Of a DNA stretch of 64,000 nt, positions 41,202 to 50,216 are shown piece by piece. How positions within the stretch are numbered: the first letter of the stretch is position 1; each line of letters begins with the position of its first letter. The notes under the pieces were generated by a model. The model searched no databases and was not told the origin of the DNA. It saw only the letters and a list, made by a program, of their open reading frames with translations. A program made the position numbers and the translations under genes. The DNA comes from Bacillus andreraoultii (GTDB lineage: Bacteria > Bacillota > Bacilli > Bacillales > Caldibacillaceae), in the NCBI RefSeq assembly GCF_001244735.1, contig NZ_LN868937.1, positions 1,650,797-1,714,796 on the forward strand, written 5' to 3'.

Positions 41202-41453
41202 TTATTTGGGTTTTGTTTTCTTTACAATTGAGGTCATTTGCTTAACTAATGGATCCGCTTGTTTCACGATTTTATTTACTTGCCCGATTGATTGCGAAAT
41301 TTTTTCAATATCCCACCTGCCATCATTATTTTTAAAGTAGTCAAGAATTACATGTGATGCATTCTTCTTATATGGACTACTTGGGAAAAAGGGATTTCTT
41401 GGTGAACGTGGTTCCCGAGATCCAAATGGGCCACCTTGATTACGTGGAAACAT
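41202..41453 (-). CDS. yppG: YppG-like protein
   Basis: 83 residues. The N-terminus is rich in Pro, Gly, Arg and Asn (MFPRNQGGPFGSREPRSPRN), and the second half forms a helical region with DGRWDIEKISQSIGQVNKIV and a Lys-rich end. This two-part layout matches the YppG-like family of Bacillaceae, whose function is unknown; a link to spore coat is suspected. AAGGAGGG lies before ATG 41453. It is a lone gene. Confidence 0.8.
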   Translation of the reverse strand: MFPRNQGGPFGSREPRSPRNPFFPSSPYKKNASHVILDYFKNNDGRWDIEKISQSIGQVNKIVKQADPLVKQMTSIVKKTKPK

Positions 41454-41594
41454 AAAGAACCCTCCTTTATTACAAAGTTTATTGTTTCTATAATATGTAT
41501 ATTAATAAAGTGGAGGAGGGGAAGGGCACTTATCCTGTTTTCATATTCAACAAATCATTCATGTTTCTAAGTTTTTATACAGTAAACGAATATG

Positions 41595-42794
41595 TTAAGA
41601 AACAAATCTTTCTTCTTTATATTGATGATTGGCAAATTGAATGAATGGCAAACTAATAAGTAGCAATACACCGATAAAGCAGATAACTCCGTTCCAATGA
41701 AATAATGACCAAAATACTCCACCAATCGTCCCAGCTAAACTTGATCCTAAATAATATAGTAGGAGATAAAGTGACGAGGCATGTGCTTTATGAAAAGATA
41801 CACGTTCACCAATCCAACTACTTGCAATGGAGTGACAGGCAAAGAAACCAAAAGTAAATATTGAAATTCCGATCATAATAACGGCGATAGAAGAACTAAT
41901 TGTTAATACCCCACCAAGTACCGTAAGCAATACTGATAACGTTAAAATGCGCGCATGACCGTATAAATCGGCCTTTTTTCCCATATAAACGGAGCTAAAA
42001 CTACCAAATAAATAAACGATAAAAATGGTTCCAATAATCGCTTGGCTGAACGAAAATGGTGGTTCGCTCAAGCGGAACCCAATATAGTTGAATAAAGTAA
42101 CAAAACTTCCCATAAAGAAAAAACCTAAAACGATAAGAGCGAATAATGGTTTATTTTTTAAATGAATTCGATATGCTTGAAATACTGTTTTCGTACTCAT
42201 TGAACGGTTCATTTCTTGTTTTGGTTTAGGAAGAATAATGATAAAAATAATTGATAAAATAAATGCGATTACACCAATTACGAGAAGAGCTATTCTCCAA
42301 GAATACATATCAGTAATAACCCCTGTTAACAATCTACCGACAAGCCCCCCGATACTAGTTCCGCTAATATATAGGCCCATGACTTGACCGATGGAATTTG
42401 GATGAAATTCATCAGCAACATAAGCCATTGCTAGTGAGGGAACACCTGCAGCAACAACACCTAATAACGCTCTTAGAAACAAAAGAATGGAGAAATTTGT
42501 GCTAAACGGGATTAATATCGCTAAAATAGATGTAAGGATCATAGAATATTCCATTACTTGTTTTTTTCCAAAACGATCAGATAAACTAGCAGCAACTAAC
42601 ATCATAAAAGCAAGAATACCAGTTGATAAAGATACAGCTAAACTTGTTAGTGAGGCTGAAATACGAAACTCGTTCGAAAAAATTGGTAATAACGGTTGGG
42701 TTGTATAAAGGTTTGAAAAAGTTACGAAGCCTCCAAAAAATAGCGCTACACTTGCTTTTATAAAACCTGGTTGACCTTTTTCTAGATAGTTCAA
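41595..42794 (-). CDS. MFS transporter, YnfM-like
   Basis: 399 residues with twelve membrane helices. Signature blocks are FSNLYTTQPLLPIFSNEF in TM1 and SLSDRFGKKQVM before TM3, plus GVVAAGVPSLAMAYVADEF. The TTQPLLP and A-Y-V-A-D patterns fit the YnfM/drug-arabinose-efflux branch. A longer ATG frame exists, but TTG 42794 is preceded by GGAGG at ten bases and is preferred. No regulator or partner gene is adjacent; the substrate is unknown. Confidence 0.85.
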   Translation of the reverse strand: MNYLEKGQPGFIKASVALFFGGFVTFSNLYTTQPLLPIFSNEFRISASLTSLAVSLSTGILAFMMLVAASLSDRFGKKQVMEYSMILTSILAILIPFSTNFSILLFLRALLGVVAAGVPSLAMAYVADEFHPNSIGQVMGLYISGTSIGGLVGRLLTGVITDMYSWRIALLVIGVIAFILSIIFIIILPKPKQEMNRSMSTKTVFQAYRIHLKNKPLFALIVLGFFFMGSFVTLFNYIGFRLSEPPFSFSQAIIGTIFIVYLFGSFSSVYMGKKADLYGHARILTLSVLLTVLGGVLTISSSIAVIMIGISIFTFGFFACHSIASSWIGERVSFHKAHASSLYLLLYYLGSSLAGTIGGVFWSLFHWNGVICFIGVLLLISLPFIQFANHQYKEERFVS

Positions 42795-42991
42795 TGGATG
42801 CTTGCCTCCTTCATTAAGTTTATTACAATAATAAATTTGTTCTAATAAATTGTCCAATTTGTACTATTTTCACAATTGCCATAGTGTTTATAAAAAGAAA
42901 AGTAAAAAAGATTCACATGACTAGTAAACTCGTTTATTATTAAAGAATACGGTTTACTTTTGAATATTATTTAAGGGAAGGTTATTTATCT

Positions 42992-44158
42992 ATGAGTGAG
43001 GAAAATATTACGCGGATTACAATAGAAAATAAAGAGTATATTTTAATTGGGACAGCACATGTTTCGAAAAATAGTGCTGAACTCGTAAAAGAAGTGATTG
43101 AAAATGAGGAACCAGATGCAGTTTGTATTGAATTAGACCAAGGAAGGTACCAATCAATTACAGAAGGAAATAAATGGAAGGATACAGATATTTTTAAAAT
43201 TATTAAAGAAAAAAAGGCGGGAATGATGTTTATTAATTTAGCCTTATCCTCTTTTCAAAAAAAGATGGCTGATCAAATGGGAATCAAACCTGGTCAAGAA
43301 ATGATACAAGGAATCGAATCGGCAAAAGAAATAGGGGCGAAATTAGTTTTAGCTGACCGAAACATTCAAATTACATTTTCGCGAATTTGGCATAGTATGA
43401 GTTTTAAAGAGAAAATGTTACTACTATCACAAATTATTGCAAGTATTTTTTCCAATGAGGAAATTAGTGAAGAAGAACTCGAGAAATTAAAATCTAAAGA
43501 TACAATTGACGCGATGTTGAATGAGTTTACAGAAAGTTTACCACAATTAAAACGACCGTTAATTGATGAACGAGATCAATATTTAGCCGAAAAAATTCGT
43601 ACTGCACCCGGAGAGAAAGTAGTTGCTGTACTTGGTGCTGCTCATGTTCCGGGAGTCTCTCGTGAAATATATAAAAAACAAGATTTAAAAAAATTAACGG
43701 AAATATCTCCAAAATCGAAAAAACCGAAAATTATCGGTTGGTCGATTCCTATCATTATTATTGCGATTATTGCATATACGTTTTTTGCTAATCCAGAAGC
43801 GGGAATGCAACAAACAATAAGTTGGTTTTTGTGGCATGGTTGTTTATCTGCATTAGGAGCGACAATTGCTTTAGGCCATCCACTGACAATTTTAACCGCA
43901 TTTGTTGCGGCACCGTTTACGGCTCTTAATCCACTATTAGCATCTGGTTGGTTTGCTGGTTTTGTACAAGCATTTGTCCAAAAACCGACTGTCAGAGATT
44001 TTGAAAATTTATCAGCGAATTTATCGACGGTAAAAGGCTTTTGGAATAATAAAGTAACCCGAATTTTATTAATTATTATATTATCCAATATTGGAAGTTC
44101 GATTGCTACATTTATAAGCGGAGCAGATATATTGAGGCTATTTTTTAAACATCTATAA
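42992..44158 (+). CDS. TraB/PrgY-family membrane protein
   Basis: 388 residues. The N-terminal TraB domain (about 1-235) has the GTAHVSKNSAELV motif, DAVCIELDQGRYQ and VAVLGAAHVPGV, a set of conserved His and Glu residues that recalls the TIKI metalloprotease-like fold. The C-terminal part has four or five membrane helices (IIGWSIPIIIIAIIAY, WFLWHGCLSALGATIALGHP and others). PrgY/TraB of enterococci block self-pheromone; in Bacillus the role is unknown. GGGAAGG precedes ATG 42992. Repeat B4 follows. Confidence 0.85.
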   Translation: MSEENITRITIENKEYILIGTAHVSKNSAELVKEVIENEEPDAVCIELDQGRYQSITEGNKWKDTDIFKIIKEKKAGMMFINLALSSFQKKMADQMGIKPGQEMIQGIESAKEIGAKLVLADRNIQITFSRIWHSMSFKEKMLLLSQIIASIFSNEEISEEELEKLKSKDTIDAMLNEFTESLPQLKRPLIDERDQYLAEKIRTAPGEKVVAVLGAAHVPGVSREIYKKQDLKKLTEISPKSKKPKIIGWSIPIIIIAIIAYTFFANPEAGMQQTISWFLWHGCLSALGATIALGHPLTILTAFVAAPFTALNPLLASGWFAGFVQAFVQKPTVRDFENLSANLSTVKGFWNNKVTRILLIIILSNIGSSIATFISGADILRLFFKHL

Positions 44159-44192
44159 AAATGAGATGTATAGAGAGAGTTTGGATTTTTAA

Positions 44193-44306
44193 GGGGCATC
44201 CAGAAAGTCGTATGTTTGATTTCTAGATGCCCCCATTCCTATTTCAAAATCTTGAGATAGTAACTGATTATCATATTTTTAGGATACTACGTTTTTGGAC
44301 AGTTCC
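44193..44306 (+). repeat. Repeat family B, copy B4
   Basis: Starts GGGGCATCCAGAAAGTCG, has the internal GATTTCTAGATGCCCCC arm and ends GGACAGTTCC. The hairpin directly follows the TraB-like gene and could act as its terminator. Confidence 0.8.
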
Positions 44307-44351
44307 AGTTTACATAATAAAATTATAGTTAAATGTATTGTTCACAACAAT

Positions 44352-44388
44352 AAAAAAGGGTAACCCTTCCTACTTGGTTACCCTTTAT
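44352..44388. terminator. Terminator downstream of rlmN
   Basis: AAAGGGTAACC / GGTTACCCTTT stem; A/T runs allow both directions. Confidence 0.9.
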
Positions 44389-44390
44389 CA

Positions 44391-45446
44391 TTAATTTGCT
44401 TTTTTTAATTGTTTACTTCTTAATTGACCACATGCTGCATCAATGTCTGTTCCGTGTTCTTGACGGACAACACAGTTAATGCCATTTTTCTTTAATGTAT
44501 CATAAAAACTTAAAATAGACTCTTTTGAACTTCTTTTATATTGAATATGTTCGCTAACAGGGTTGTAAGGAATTAAGTTTACGTATGCAAGATGACGGAT
44601 ATCTTTTAATAAATCAGCGAGCTGTTTTGCTTCTTCTATGTGATCGTTTACGTCATCTAATAAAATATATTCAAAAGTGATTCGTCGATTTGTTTTTTCT
44701 AGGTAATATTTAATAGCTGGAAATAATTTTTCTAATGGATATGCTCGGTTAATTTTCATAATTTGTGTACGTAACTCATTGTTCGGTGCATGTAGTGAAA
44801 TAGCTAGGTTCACTTGTAAATCAAGATCAGCATACTCATATATTTTTGGTACAATTCCACTTGTTGAAACGGTGATATGCCGGGCACCAATGGCAAATGC
44901 TTTCGGATGATTAATAATTCTTAAGAAACCAACAAGGTTTTTAAAGTTATCAAATGGTTCGCCAATACCCATGACAACTACATGGCTGACACGTTCATCC
45001 GTCTCGTCAAGATAACGTTGTACATGCATAATTTGTTCAACAATTTCACCAGTCGTTAGATCACGATTTTTACGAAGTATCCCACTTGCGCAGAAAGAAC
45101 AACCAATATTACAGCCAACTTGGGTAGTAACACAAACGGATAGGCCATAATGTTGGCGCATAAGGACGGTTTCAATGATATTTCCATCTTTTAATTGCAG
45201 TAAAAATTTTACTGTACCGTCTTTAGAAACTTGTTGAATCTGAACATTTAATGTACTAATTTCAAAGTTTTCCTCAAGTAAACTGATGCATTCTTTATTT
45301 ACGTTTTTCATTTCATTAAAATCACGGATTCGTTTTTGATAAACCCAGTCCCATACTTGCAAAGCTCGAAATTTTTTTTGACCGTGTTCCAACATCCAAG
45401 CTGTTAATTCATCTATCGTTAACCCGTAAATGGATTGTTTATTCAT
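44391..45446 (-). CDS. rlmN: 23S rRNA/tRNA adenine-C2 methyltransferase RlmN
   Basis: 351 residues. The radical-SAM cluster motif C-x3-C-x2-C is [13 protein letters not shown] at about residue 115-122. [12 protein letters not shown] and the [12 protein letters not shown] stretch follow, and Cys of [19 protein letters not shown] (near residue 340) is the methyl-carrying residue. It methylates A2503 of 23S rRNA and A37 of some tRNAs. GAGGG precedes ATG 45446; a much longer upstream frame lacks a ribosome site. Chloramphenicol/florfenicol resistance by the related Cfr is not implied. Confidence 0.95.
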   Translation of the reverse strand: MNKQSIYGLTIDELTAWMLEHGQKKFRALQVWDWVYQKRIRDFNEMKNVNKECISLLEENFEISTLNVQIQQVSKDGTVKFLLQLKDGNIIETVLMRQHYGLSVCVTTQVGCNIGCSFCASGILRKNRDLTTGEIVEQIMHVQRYLDETDERVSHVVVMGIGEPFDNFKNLVGFLRIINHPKAFAIGARHITVSTSGIVPKIYEYADLDLQVNLAISLHAPNNELRTQIMKINRAYPLEKLFPAIKYYLEKTNRRITFEYILLDDVNDHIEEAKQLADLLKDIRHLAYVNLIPYNPVSEHIQYKRSSKESILSFYDTLKKNGINCVVRQEHGTDIDAACGQLRSKQLKKAN

Positions 45447-45576
45447 TCGTAACCCTCTTTCTTCGTCTATATATGTCATTAGACAATTGTAACGGAAAAA
45501 GATTGATTTTTCCAGTGGAGATTGATGGATTTTGTTTATCAGTAAAATTGAATTAGAAAAAAATAAGTAAAAGTAC

Positions 45577-45635
45577 TTGCATTCAAGAAAATACCGTGGT
45601 ATTATCAAATTGTTGATTTCATATATTACGAAATC
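45577..45635 (+). promoter_or_regulatory. Promoter with overlapping palindromes, FMN reductase gene
   Basis: TTGCAT (45577-45582), a 17-base spacer and TATTAT (45600-45605). A palindrome AATACCGTGGTATT (45590-45603) lies between and over the -10 box; a second, GATTTC...GAAATC (45615-45635), lies just after it. This is the layout of a repressor-controlled promoter. Confidence 0.55.
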
Positions 45636-45731
45636 ATAATAAATAAATTAGAGAAATACCAAATCATAGGATGGTGCATCATGAATTTACTTAGCAAATT
45701 ATTTGGTAAAGATAATAAGGAGGAAACAAAG

Positions 45732-46292
45732 ATGACAAAAGAAAATATGAAGATTGGAATTGTAGTAGGAAGTGTACGTGAAGGAAGAAATGCGGGAGCT
45801 GTTGCAAAATATGTTTATGATTTTGCTGCAAAAAGAAATGATGAAGCTGTAGAATATGAATTGATTGATCTTGCAAACTATAAGTTAGCTATTTTAGGAA
45901 CGGAAGCAACTGAAGATCAACAAGCAGCTGCAAAAGCTTGGTCTGAAAAAATGGCTTCTGTTGATGGTTATGTATTTATAACACCTGAGTACAACCGTTC
46001 AATCGGTGGTGCTTTAAAAAATGCACTAGATTACTTGAATCCAGAGTTAAATAATAAAGCTGCCGGTTTTGTTGGTTACGGTGGTGTAGGTGGTTCTTAT
46101 GCACATGCTAATATGCGTTTGCTTTTGGCTGAACTTCAAGTAGCTACTGTAAAAACAGCCGTAACTTTTAACTTAATGGCTGACTTTGAAAACTTTACTA
46201 TATTTAAACCAGCTGAATATCATAATGATAATATTAATGGGATGCTCGACCAAGTTATATCTTGGAGTCGTGCATTAAAAACGATTCGATAA
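45732..46292 (+). CDS. NAD(P)H-dependent FMN reductase
   Basis: 186 residues of the flavodoxin-like fold. The FMN phosphate loop reads IVVGSVREGRNAG at the start, followed by VFITPEYNRSIGGALKNALDYL and GYGGVGGSYAHANMR, typical of the azoreductase/chromate reductase-like FMN_red group. It would reduce FMN, quinones or azo dyes with NADPH. AAGGAGG lies ten bases before ATG 45732; an in-frame ATG at 45681 has no good site. The upstream palindromes suggest induction by a small molecule or electrophile. Confidence 0.87.
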   Translation: MTKENMKIGIVVGSVREGRNAGAVAKYVYDFAAKRNDEAVEYELIDLANYKLAILGTEATEDQQAAAKAWSEKMASVDGYVFITPEYNRSIGGALKNALDYLNPELNNKAAGFVGYGGVGGSYAHANMRLLLAELQVATVKTAVTFNLMADFENFTIFKPAEYHNDNINGMLDQVISWSRALKTIR

Positions 46293-46298
46293 AAAGAA

Positions 46299-46330
46299 AA
46301 AGGCTCGTCTCATTGGCGAGTCTTTTAATA
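46299..46330 (+). terminator. Terminator after the FMN reductase gene
   Basis: AAGGCTCG / CGAGTCTT stem, then TTT. Confidence 0.75.
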
Positions 46331-46568
46331 TGTTAAAAATATGTTTTGACACTTAAATACCGTTGTAACCAGTAGGAATGATCTAAGCTACATATGGTAA
46401 CACCTGTTTTAGGAACCAGCATGTAAAAATTGTCTGTTTCGTCAACAGCTCATGAGTTATGTTATAGTTTGTTTAATCCGTGTTGTAGGAGTATTAACAG
46501 ACATTTCAGAAACTTAACCATGTACAAAATCTTATAATCTTTTCGTACTAGACCGTATCTCGATTTAT

Positions 46569-46610
46569 CTCATGACTAGAAGTTATAAGGGTTCTCGACA
46601 TATTTCTAAA
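46569..46610 (+). repeat. Repeat family C, copy 1
   Basis: CTCATGACTAGAAGT...GTTCTCGACATATTTCTAAA, similar to 62104-62145 with a few changes. Confidence 0.7.
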
Positions 46611-46671
46611 TCGAATAACATAATAGGACAAACACAGACTATATGAAAATAGTTCATTTGAATAAAGATAG

Positions 46672-46706
46672 GCTCTCGATTATTGAAAGTCGGGAGCCTC
46701 ATTTTT
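46672..46706 (+). terminator. Terminator hairpin without an obvious gene
   Basis: GGCTCTCGA / TCGGGAGCC stem, then a T-rich tail. No gene ends just upstream. Confidence 0.65.
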
Positions 46707-46820
46707 AACTTTTTACTTAGGAAATACGAATGATTACCATGGAAATAACATATTTCGTCAAATAGTCTAAAAATAAACGATAAGACAGCAAAGTTTGCCT
46801 ATTTTACCTAAAATACTACA

Positions 46821-47093
46821 TTATTCGTCAAAAAATCCTAATGCATATTGGACAGCTTTTTTCACGTCTGACGTTTCGTATCCTGTTAAATCTTCATGGG
46901 AGATTAAAACCTTTGCATCACTCAGTTCAAAACCGCTATCTAAATCAACAGTCAGTGTCACTTCGAAACCGAGTGGTGTTGATTTTATATCTGTAACTGA
47001 AAATGTTCGAATGACCGTTCCGTACCCAAAAGTATCATCCATCATATGTGGTATTTCACCATCAAAGTAATTTTCCTCAAAAGGTTCCTTCAA
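46821..47093 (-). CDS. Hypothetical protein (90 residues)
   Basis: The reverse frame carries an acidic protein with FDGEIPHMMDDTFGYGTVIR and alternating strands up to VDLDSGFELSDAKVLISHED, ending in a helix (VKKAVQYALGFFDE). TAGGAG precedes TTG 47093 with proper spacing; a TTG nine bases earlier is too close. I cannot assign a family. The strand-rich core and helix end suggest a small alpha-beta protein in the cytosol. Confidence 0.6.
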   Translation of the reverse strand: MKEPFEENYFDGEIPHMMDDTFGYGTVIRTFSVTDIKSTPLGFEVTLTVDLDSGFELSDAKVLISHEDLTGYETSDVKKAVQYALGFFDE

Positions 47094-47266
47094 TTTTTTC
47101 AACTCCTAGCCTAAATATCTTTTTCGTTATCAGTGTTCACTTTATAGGTATTTGTTATTACATAATTTTTAAGAAAATAGATGAAGTTTATAAGGCGATT
47201 AGGAATAAAAATCATTTGTTTAAGGAAAATAAGTGGGAAAAATAATTTACAGAAGGAGAATTGGAA

Positions 47267-47878
47267 ATGTCAAATGTAAAGGTAGCAGTTATTTATTACA
47301 GTATGGGTGGGACGAATTATCAATTGGCAAGATGGGCAGAAGAAGGTGCAAAAGAGGCAGGTGCTGAAGTAAAGGTTTTTAAAGTTAAAGAGCTAGCACC
47401 ACAATCTGTCATTGATGCGAACCCAAATTGGAAAAGTCTTGTTGAGAAAACAAAGGATGTACCTGAAGTTACTTCGGCCGATTTAGAGTGGGCTGATGCA
47501 TTTATCTTCAGTGCACCAACACGGTTTGGAAATATGCCGTCACAGTTAAAACAATTTTTCGATACACTTGGAGGTATTTGGTCAGAAGGAAAACTAGTCA
47601 ATAAAGTTGTCAGTGCGATGAGTTCCGCGCAAAATCCACATGGAGGACAAGAAGCAACAATATTATCGATTTATACGACAATGTATCATTGGGGAGCAAT
47701 TGTTGTTACTCCAGGATATACGGATCCCGTAACTTTCCAAGCTGGTGGAAACCCATACGGAACAAGTGTCACAGTCGATGAAAATGGAAAGATGGTTGAA
47801 CATGTTGAGGGAGCAGTAAAACATCAAGCTAAAAGAACCGTAACCGTTGCTGGATGGATAAAGAAAGGGAATCAGTAA
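47267..47878 (+). CDS. wrbA: NAD(P)H:quinone oxidoreductase, WrbA type
   Basis: 203 residues of the flavodoxin-like WrbA family. The FMN loop VAVIYYSMGGTNYQLARWAE is followed by DAFIFSAPTRFGNMPSQLKQFFD (the WrbA pattern P-T-R-F-G-N-M), ASSAQNPHGGQEATI-like SAMSSAQNPHGGQEATILS and a GNPYGTSVT loop. It reduces quinones by two electrons and protects against redox cycling. AAGGAG precedes ATG 47267 at nine bases. It is a single gene followed by repeat B5. Confidence 0.92.
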   Translation: MSNVKVAVIYYSMGGTNYQLARWAEEGAKEAGAEVKVFKVKELAPQSVIDANPNWKSLVEKTKDVPEVTSADLEWADAFIFSAPTRFGNMPSQLKQFFDTLGGIWSEGKLVNKVVSAMSSAQNPHGGQEATILSIYTTMYHWGAIVVTPGYTDPVTFQAGGNPYGTSVTVDENGKMVEHVEGAVKHQAKRTVTVAGWIKKGNQ

Positions 47879-47891
47879 AAAACGTATCTAA

Positions 47892-48006
47892 GAGCTGTCC
47901 GAGTGGATATCCTAAAAAATGTATAATAAAGAATGTTGATATAACAAGGTTTTGAAGCATAAAAAGGGGCATCCAGAAATCAATCATTCGACTTTCTGGA
48001 GAGCCC
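47892..48006 (-). repeat. Repeat family B, copy B5, reverse orientation
   Basis: GAGCTGTCC at the left and TTTCTGGAGAGCCC at the right, with GGGGCATCCAGAAATC inside. The right-hand hairpin ends in a T run and may end the wrbA transcript. Confidence 0.8.
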
Positions 48007-48059
48007 TTTTTTATTAATTTGGAATATGTTCTATGTTTAAAATAGATAGGGGTTTTTTA

Positions 48060-48102
48060 GCTAGTAGGAAAGTATTCATTTTCCAGTTTTTATACGAATA
48101 GG
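48060..48102 (+). repeat. Repeat family A, copy A9 (head only)
   Basis: AGTAGGAAAGTATTCATTTTCC and a short TATACGAAT; the remaining two thirds are missing. Confidence 0.6.
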
Positions 48103-48188
48103 GAGAGGGGATTACAACTTTTTAAATAATAGGGTATTACGGTAAGGAGCGATTTTTGGATTATGAATGCTAATAAAAAACATTTAGA

Positions 48189-48230
48189 CTCCTCTATGTA
48201 TACAATAACAGTAAACATAGAGGAGGGTCT
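48189..48230 (+). promoter_or_regulatory. Inverted repeat covering the ykuD ribosome site
   Basis: TCCTCTATGT (48190-48199) is complementary to ACATAGAGGA (48216-48225), which includes the GGAGG ribosome site. In mRNA this hairpin would hide the site; alternatively it is a terminator-like or protein-binding element. Confidence 0.55.
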
Positions 48231-48236
48231 TGTAAA

Positions 48237-48731
48237 TTGATTCATATTGTAAAAAAAGGGGAGACCTTAAATCAAATTGCAAGGGATTATCGAATATCTT
48301 TACGAAGCATTGTTCAAGCAAACCCAGGAATGAACATTCATTTCATTTATCCGGGACAAAAAATTACGATACCTGGTTATCCGAATCCTGATACGATTCC
48401 ATTTCGAATCGAAGTTTCCATTAATCAACGGTGGTTACGTCTATTTAAAAATGGAAAAATACAAATACAATATCCAATTGCTGTAGGGAGGCAACTATTT
48501 ACTACACCTGTAGGTAACTATATTGTTATTAATAAGGCACCGAGTCCGGGTGGGCCATTTGGAACAATGTGGATGAGTCTATCAAAGGAAAGTTATGGCA
48601 TTCATGGTACGAATAATCCAAGTTCAATCGGAAAGGCGGTTTCCAAAGGCTGTATTCGAATGTTTAATAAAGATGTAGAAGAGTTGGCAAAAACGATTCC
48701 TATTGGTACAGCTGTATTTATTCATCCGTAA
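48237..48731 (+). CDS. ykuD: L,D-transpeptidase YkuD (LysM + YkuD domains)
   Basis: 164 residues, as in B. subtilis YkuD. An N-terminal LysM domain (about 1-45, [20 protein letters not shown]) binds peptidoglycan. The YkuD domain has [37 protein letters not shown] with the catalytic His and Cys, and [12 protein letters not shown]. It makes L,D cross-links in peptidoglycan, in relatives during late sporulation. Start is TTG 48237, eight bases after AGGAGGG, in a hairpin-forming leader. There is no signal peptide, as also in the B. subtilis protein. Confidence 0.95.
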   Translation: MIHIVKKGETLNQIARDYRISLRSIVQANPGMNIHFIYPGQKITIPGYPNPDTIPFRIEVSINQRWLRLFKNGKIQIQYPIAVGRQLFTTPVGNYIVINKAPSPGGPFGTMWMSLSKESYGIHGTNNPSSIGKAVSKGCIRMFNKDVEELAKTIPIGTAVFIHP

Positions 48732-48759
48732 TAATGGGAATGGATTGACAAATAACGAT

Positions 48760-48866
48760 AGAGAAAACTCAGGGACGCCTTTAGGCAACTAATAGCCTAG
48801 AGTTCGCTTGATCGGATTGAGAGCTTTTCGGATTTGAAGGAATGCTCCGAAGTCTTCCTATAGCAA
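48760..48866 (-). repeat. Repeat family A, copy A10, reverse orientation
   Basis: Reverse strand reads AGTCTTCGGAGCATTCC, CGAACTCTAGGC, TTAGTTGCCTAAAGGCG and GAGTTTTCTCTAT. The head hairpin is not recognisable. Confidence 0.65.
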
Positions 48867-48964
48867 AAAAAGTATGGTTCAAATGTTTGAAAATCTATAT
48901 TTCATGAATCCTTTTTATTCCTTTTACGTATGAAGATTAAAGAAGAAAGTGAGGAGAGAAAAAA

Positions 48965-49258
48965 ATGGTTTCAACAATTTTAAAATGGGTTTCAGGTGGA
49001 CTGGAGGCATTTTGGGGGATTCCAGTTTTAGGTGGTACGATTATTCTTAGTATGGCATGGACACCGTTATGGTTTATGTTAATATTGCATATTATAACAT
49101 TAATTTTTTCAGTACTAGAAAAGAGATCATTCCACGGGAGTGTGCTAGGAATAATAACATCTTGTATTGGTTGGATCCCTATTTTAGGAATGATTATGCA
49201 TATGGTTACTGCACTTATTCTATTCATCGATGCTTTTCGTGCGCAATATAAATACTAA
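48965..49258 (+). CDS. Small multi-helix membrane protein (hypothetical)
   Basis: 97 residues from ATG 48965 with GAGGAGAG upstream. Three hydrophobic stretches are visible: LGGTIILSMAWTPLWFMLIL, IITLIFSVLE region, and VLGIITSCIGWIPILGMIMH with VTALILFIDAF. Trp/Ile/Leu-rich composition and the lack of charged motifs give no function. I do not recognise the family, although short proteins of this look are annotated as conserved membrane proteins in Bacillus. Confidence 0.7.
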   Translation: MVSTILKWVSGGLEAFWGIPVLGGTIILSMAWTPLWFMLILHIITLIFSVLEKRSFHGSVLGIITSCIGWIPILGMIMHMVTALILFIDAFRAQYKY

Positions 49259-49322
49259 TTTTAATTGACCCGTTTGTAGACTGTCCTCTTCATGAAGTCA
49301 ACTACTCACGGGTACGATTATT

Positions 49323-49847
49323 TTACTCGTTATGTTGTTCAAAGATGTCTTTGTATTCTTTTCCTTTTTCCACATAAACGTCAATAGAGCCATGAATAAG
49401 TTGGAAATCTTGCTCTGCTAATTCACGGACAACTTTCCCCGGAGAACCAACGACAAGCGATCGTGGAGGAATCTTTTTCCCACTTGTAATTAATGTATTT
49501 GCCCCAATAATACATTCCTCGCCAATTTCCGCTCCATCTAAAATAGTGGACCCCATACCTACAATCGTGTTTTTGTTAATTTTACATCCGTGTAGGATAA
49601 CGTTATGACCGACTGTGACTCCATCTCCAATGACTGTTGGATGTCCTTCATACAGATGAATGGTTGCATTATCTTGAATACTACAATTCTCACCGATAAT
49701 GATTGGTCCTTCATCCCCTCGTAAAACAGCGTTAAACCAAATGGAACTACCTTTTCCAACAGTAACATTACCGATTAAATAAGCGCCCGGTGCTATGAAA
49801 ACAGACTCATGAATGTTTGGTGTTTTGCCCCCATAAGATACGAGCAT
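49323..49847 (-). CDS. ytoA: Gamma-carbonic-anhydrase-like hexapeptide protein (YtoA type)
   Basis: 174 residues. A left-handed beta helix is built from hexapeptide repeats (IGENCSIQDNATIHLYEG, VTVGHNVILHGCKI, VGMGSTILDGAEIGEE). Metal-binding His residues occur at TIHLYEG, VGHNVILHG. The C-terminal helix spans the last 30 residues. The trimeric gamma class includes zinc carbonic anhydrases such as Cam and less active YrdA/PaaY relatives; activity here is unknown. AGGGGGAG lies before ATG 49847. Confidence 0.9.
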   Translation of the reverse strand: MLVSYGGKTPNIHESVFIAPGAYLIGNVTVGKGSSIWFNAVLRGDEGPIIIGENCSIQDNATIHLYEGHPTVIGDGVTVGHNVILHGCKINKNTIVGMGSTILDGAEIGEECIIGANTLITSGKKIPPRSLVVGSPGKVVRELAEQDFQLIHGSIDVYVEKGKEYKDIFEQHNE

Positions 49848-50002
49848 AATATCTCCCCCTAATTTTATCTCAAAAAATAGATGTACTTTAGATTGATGGA
49901 AGCCTCTGACTAAAGTATAAAACTCTTTTGTTGCAAATTCAAAATATTTACTTAATGGACAAAGCCCAACATTATTGAATTGTCACAGTCGAAAAAAACA
50001 AA

Positions 50003-50031
50003 TTGACACACCATTTGTAATCTTTTAATAT
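50003..50031 (+). promoter_or_regulatory. Promoter of the speA-speE-speB operon
   Basis: TTGACA (50003-50008), a 17-base spacer and TAATAT (50026-50031). This would give an untranslated leader of about 175 bases. Confidence 0.75.
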
Positions 50032-50099
50032 TAATTTCAGCTAAATGAGAACACAGTAAACTTGAGAATTTAACTTTATATTAAATATCAGTAATAGAC

Positions 50100-50168
50100 G
50101 GTTTGGACTTCAAGCGATACAAACATTGAATTAGGGAATACTGTTAACTAATACAAAAAGTCAAGACC
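50100..50168 (+). other. Structured leader of speA
   Basis: GGTTTGGACTT (50100-50110) can pair with AAGTCAAGACC (50158-50168) through ten of eleven positions, enclosing an ATTAG/CTAAT hairpin. This resembles a junction-type RNA fold, but no known riboswitch class is recognised. Confidence 0.35.
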
Positions 50169-50216
50169 CTTAGTAACTTCCAACAATAAGAAAATACTTT
50201 ACTAGTGGTGGTGTCA

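Larger units (their letters stand above)
46331..46820. other. Gene-free stretch with repeat C and a terminator
   Basis: About 490 bp without a supported gene. It holds a 42-bp block (46569-46610) that recurs near 62.1 kb, and a strong hairpin near 46672-46706. Much of the rest is unexplained and may be an old mobile-element remnant. Confidence 0.45.
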
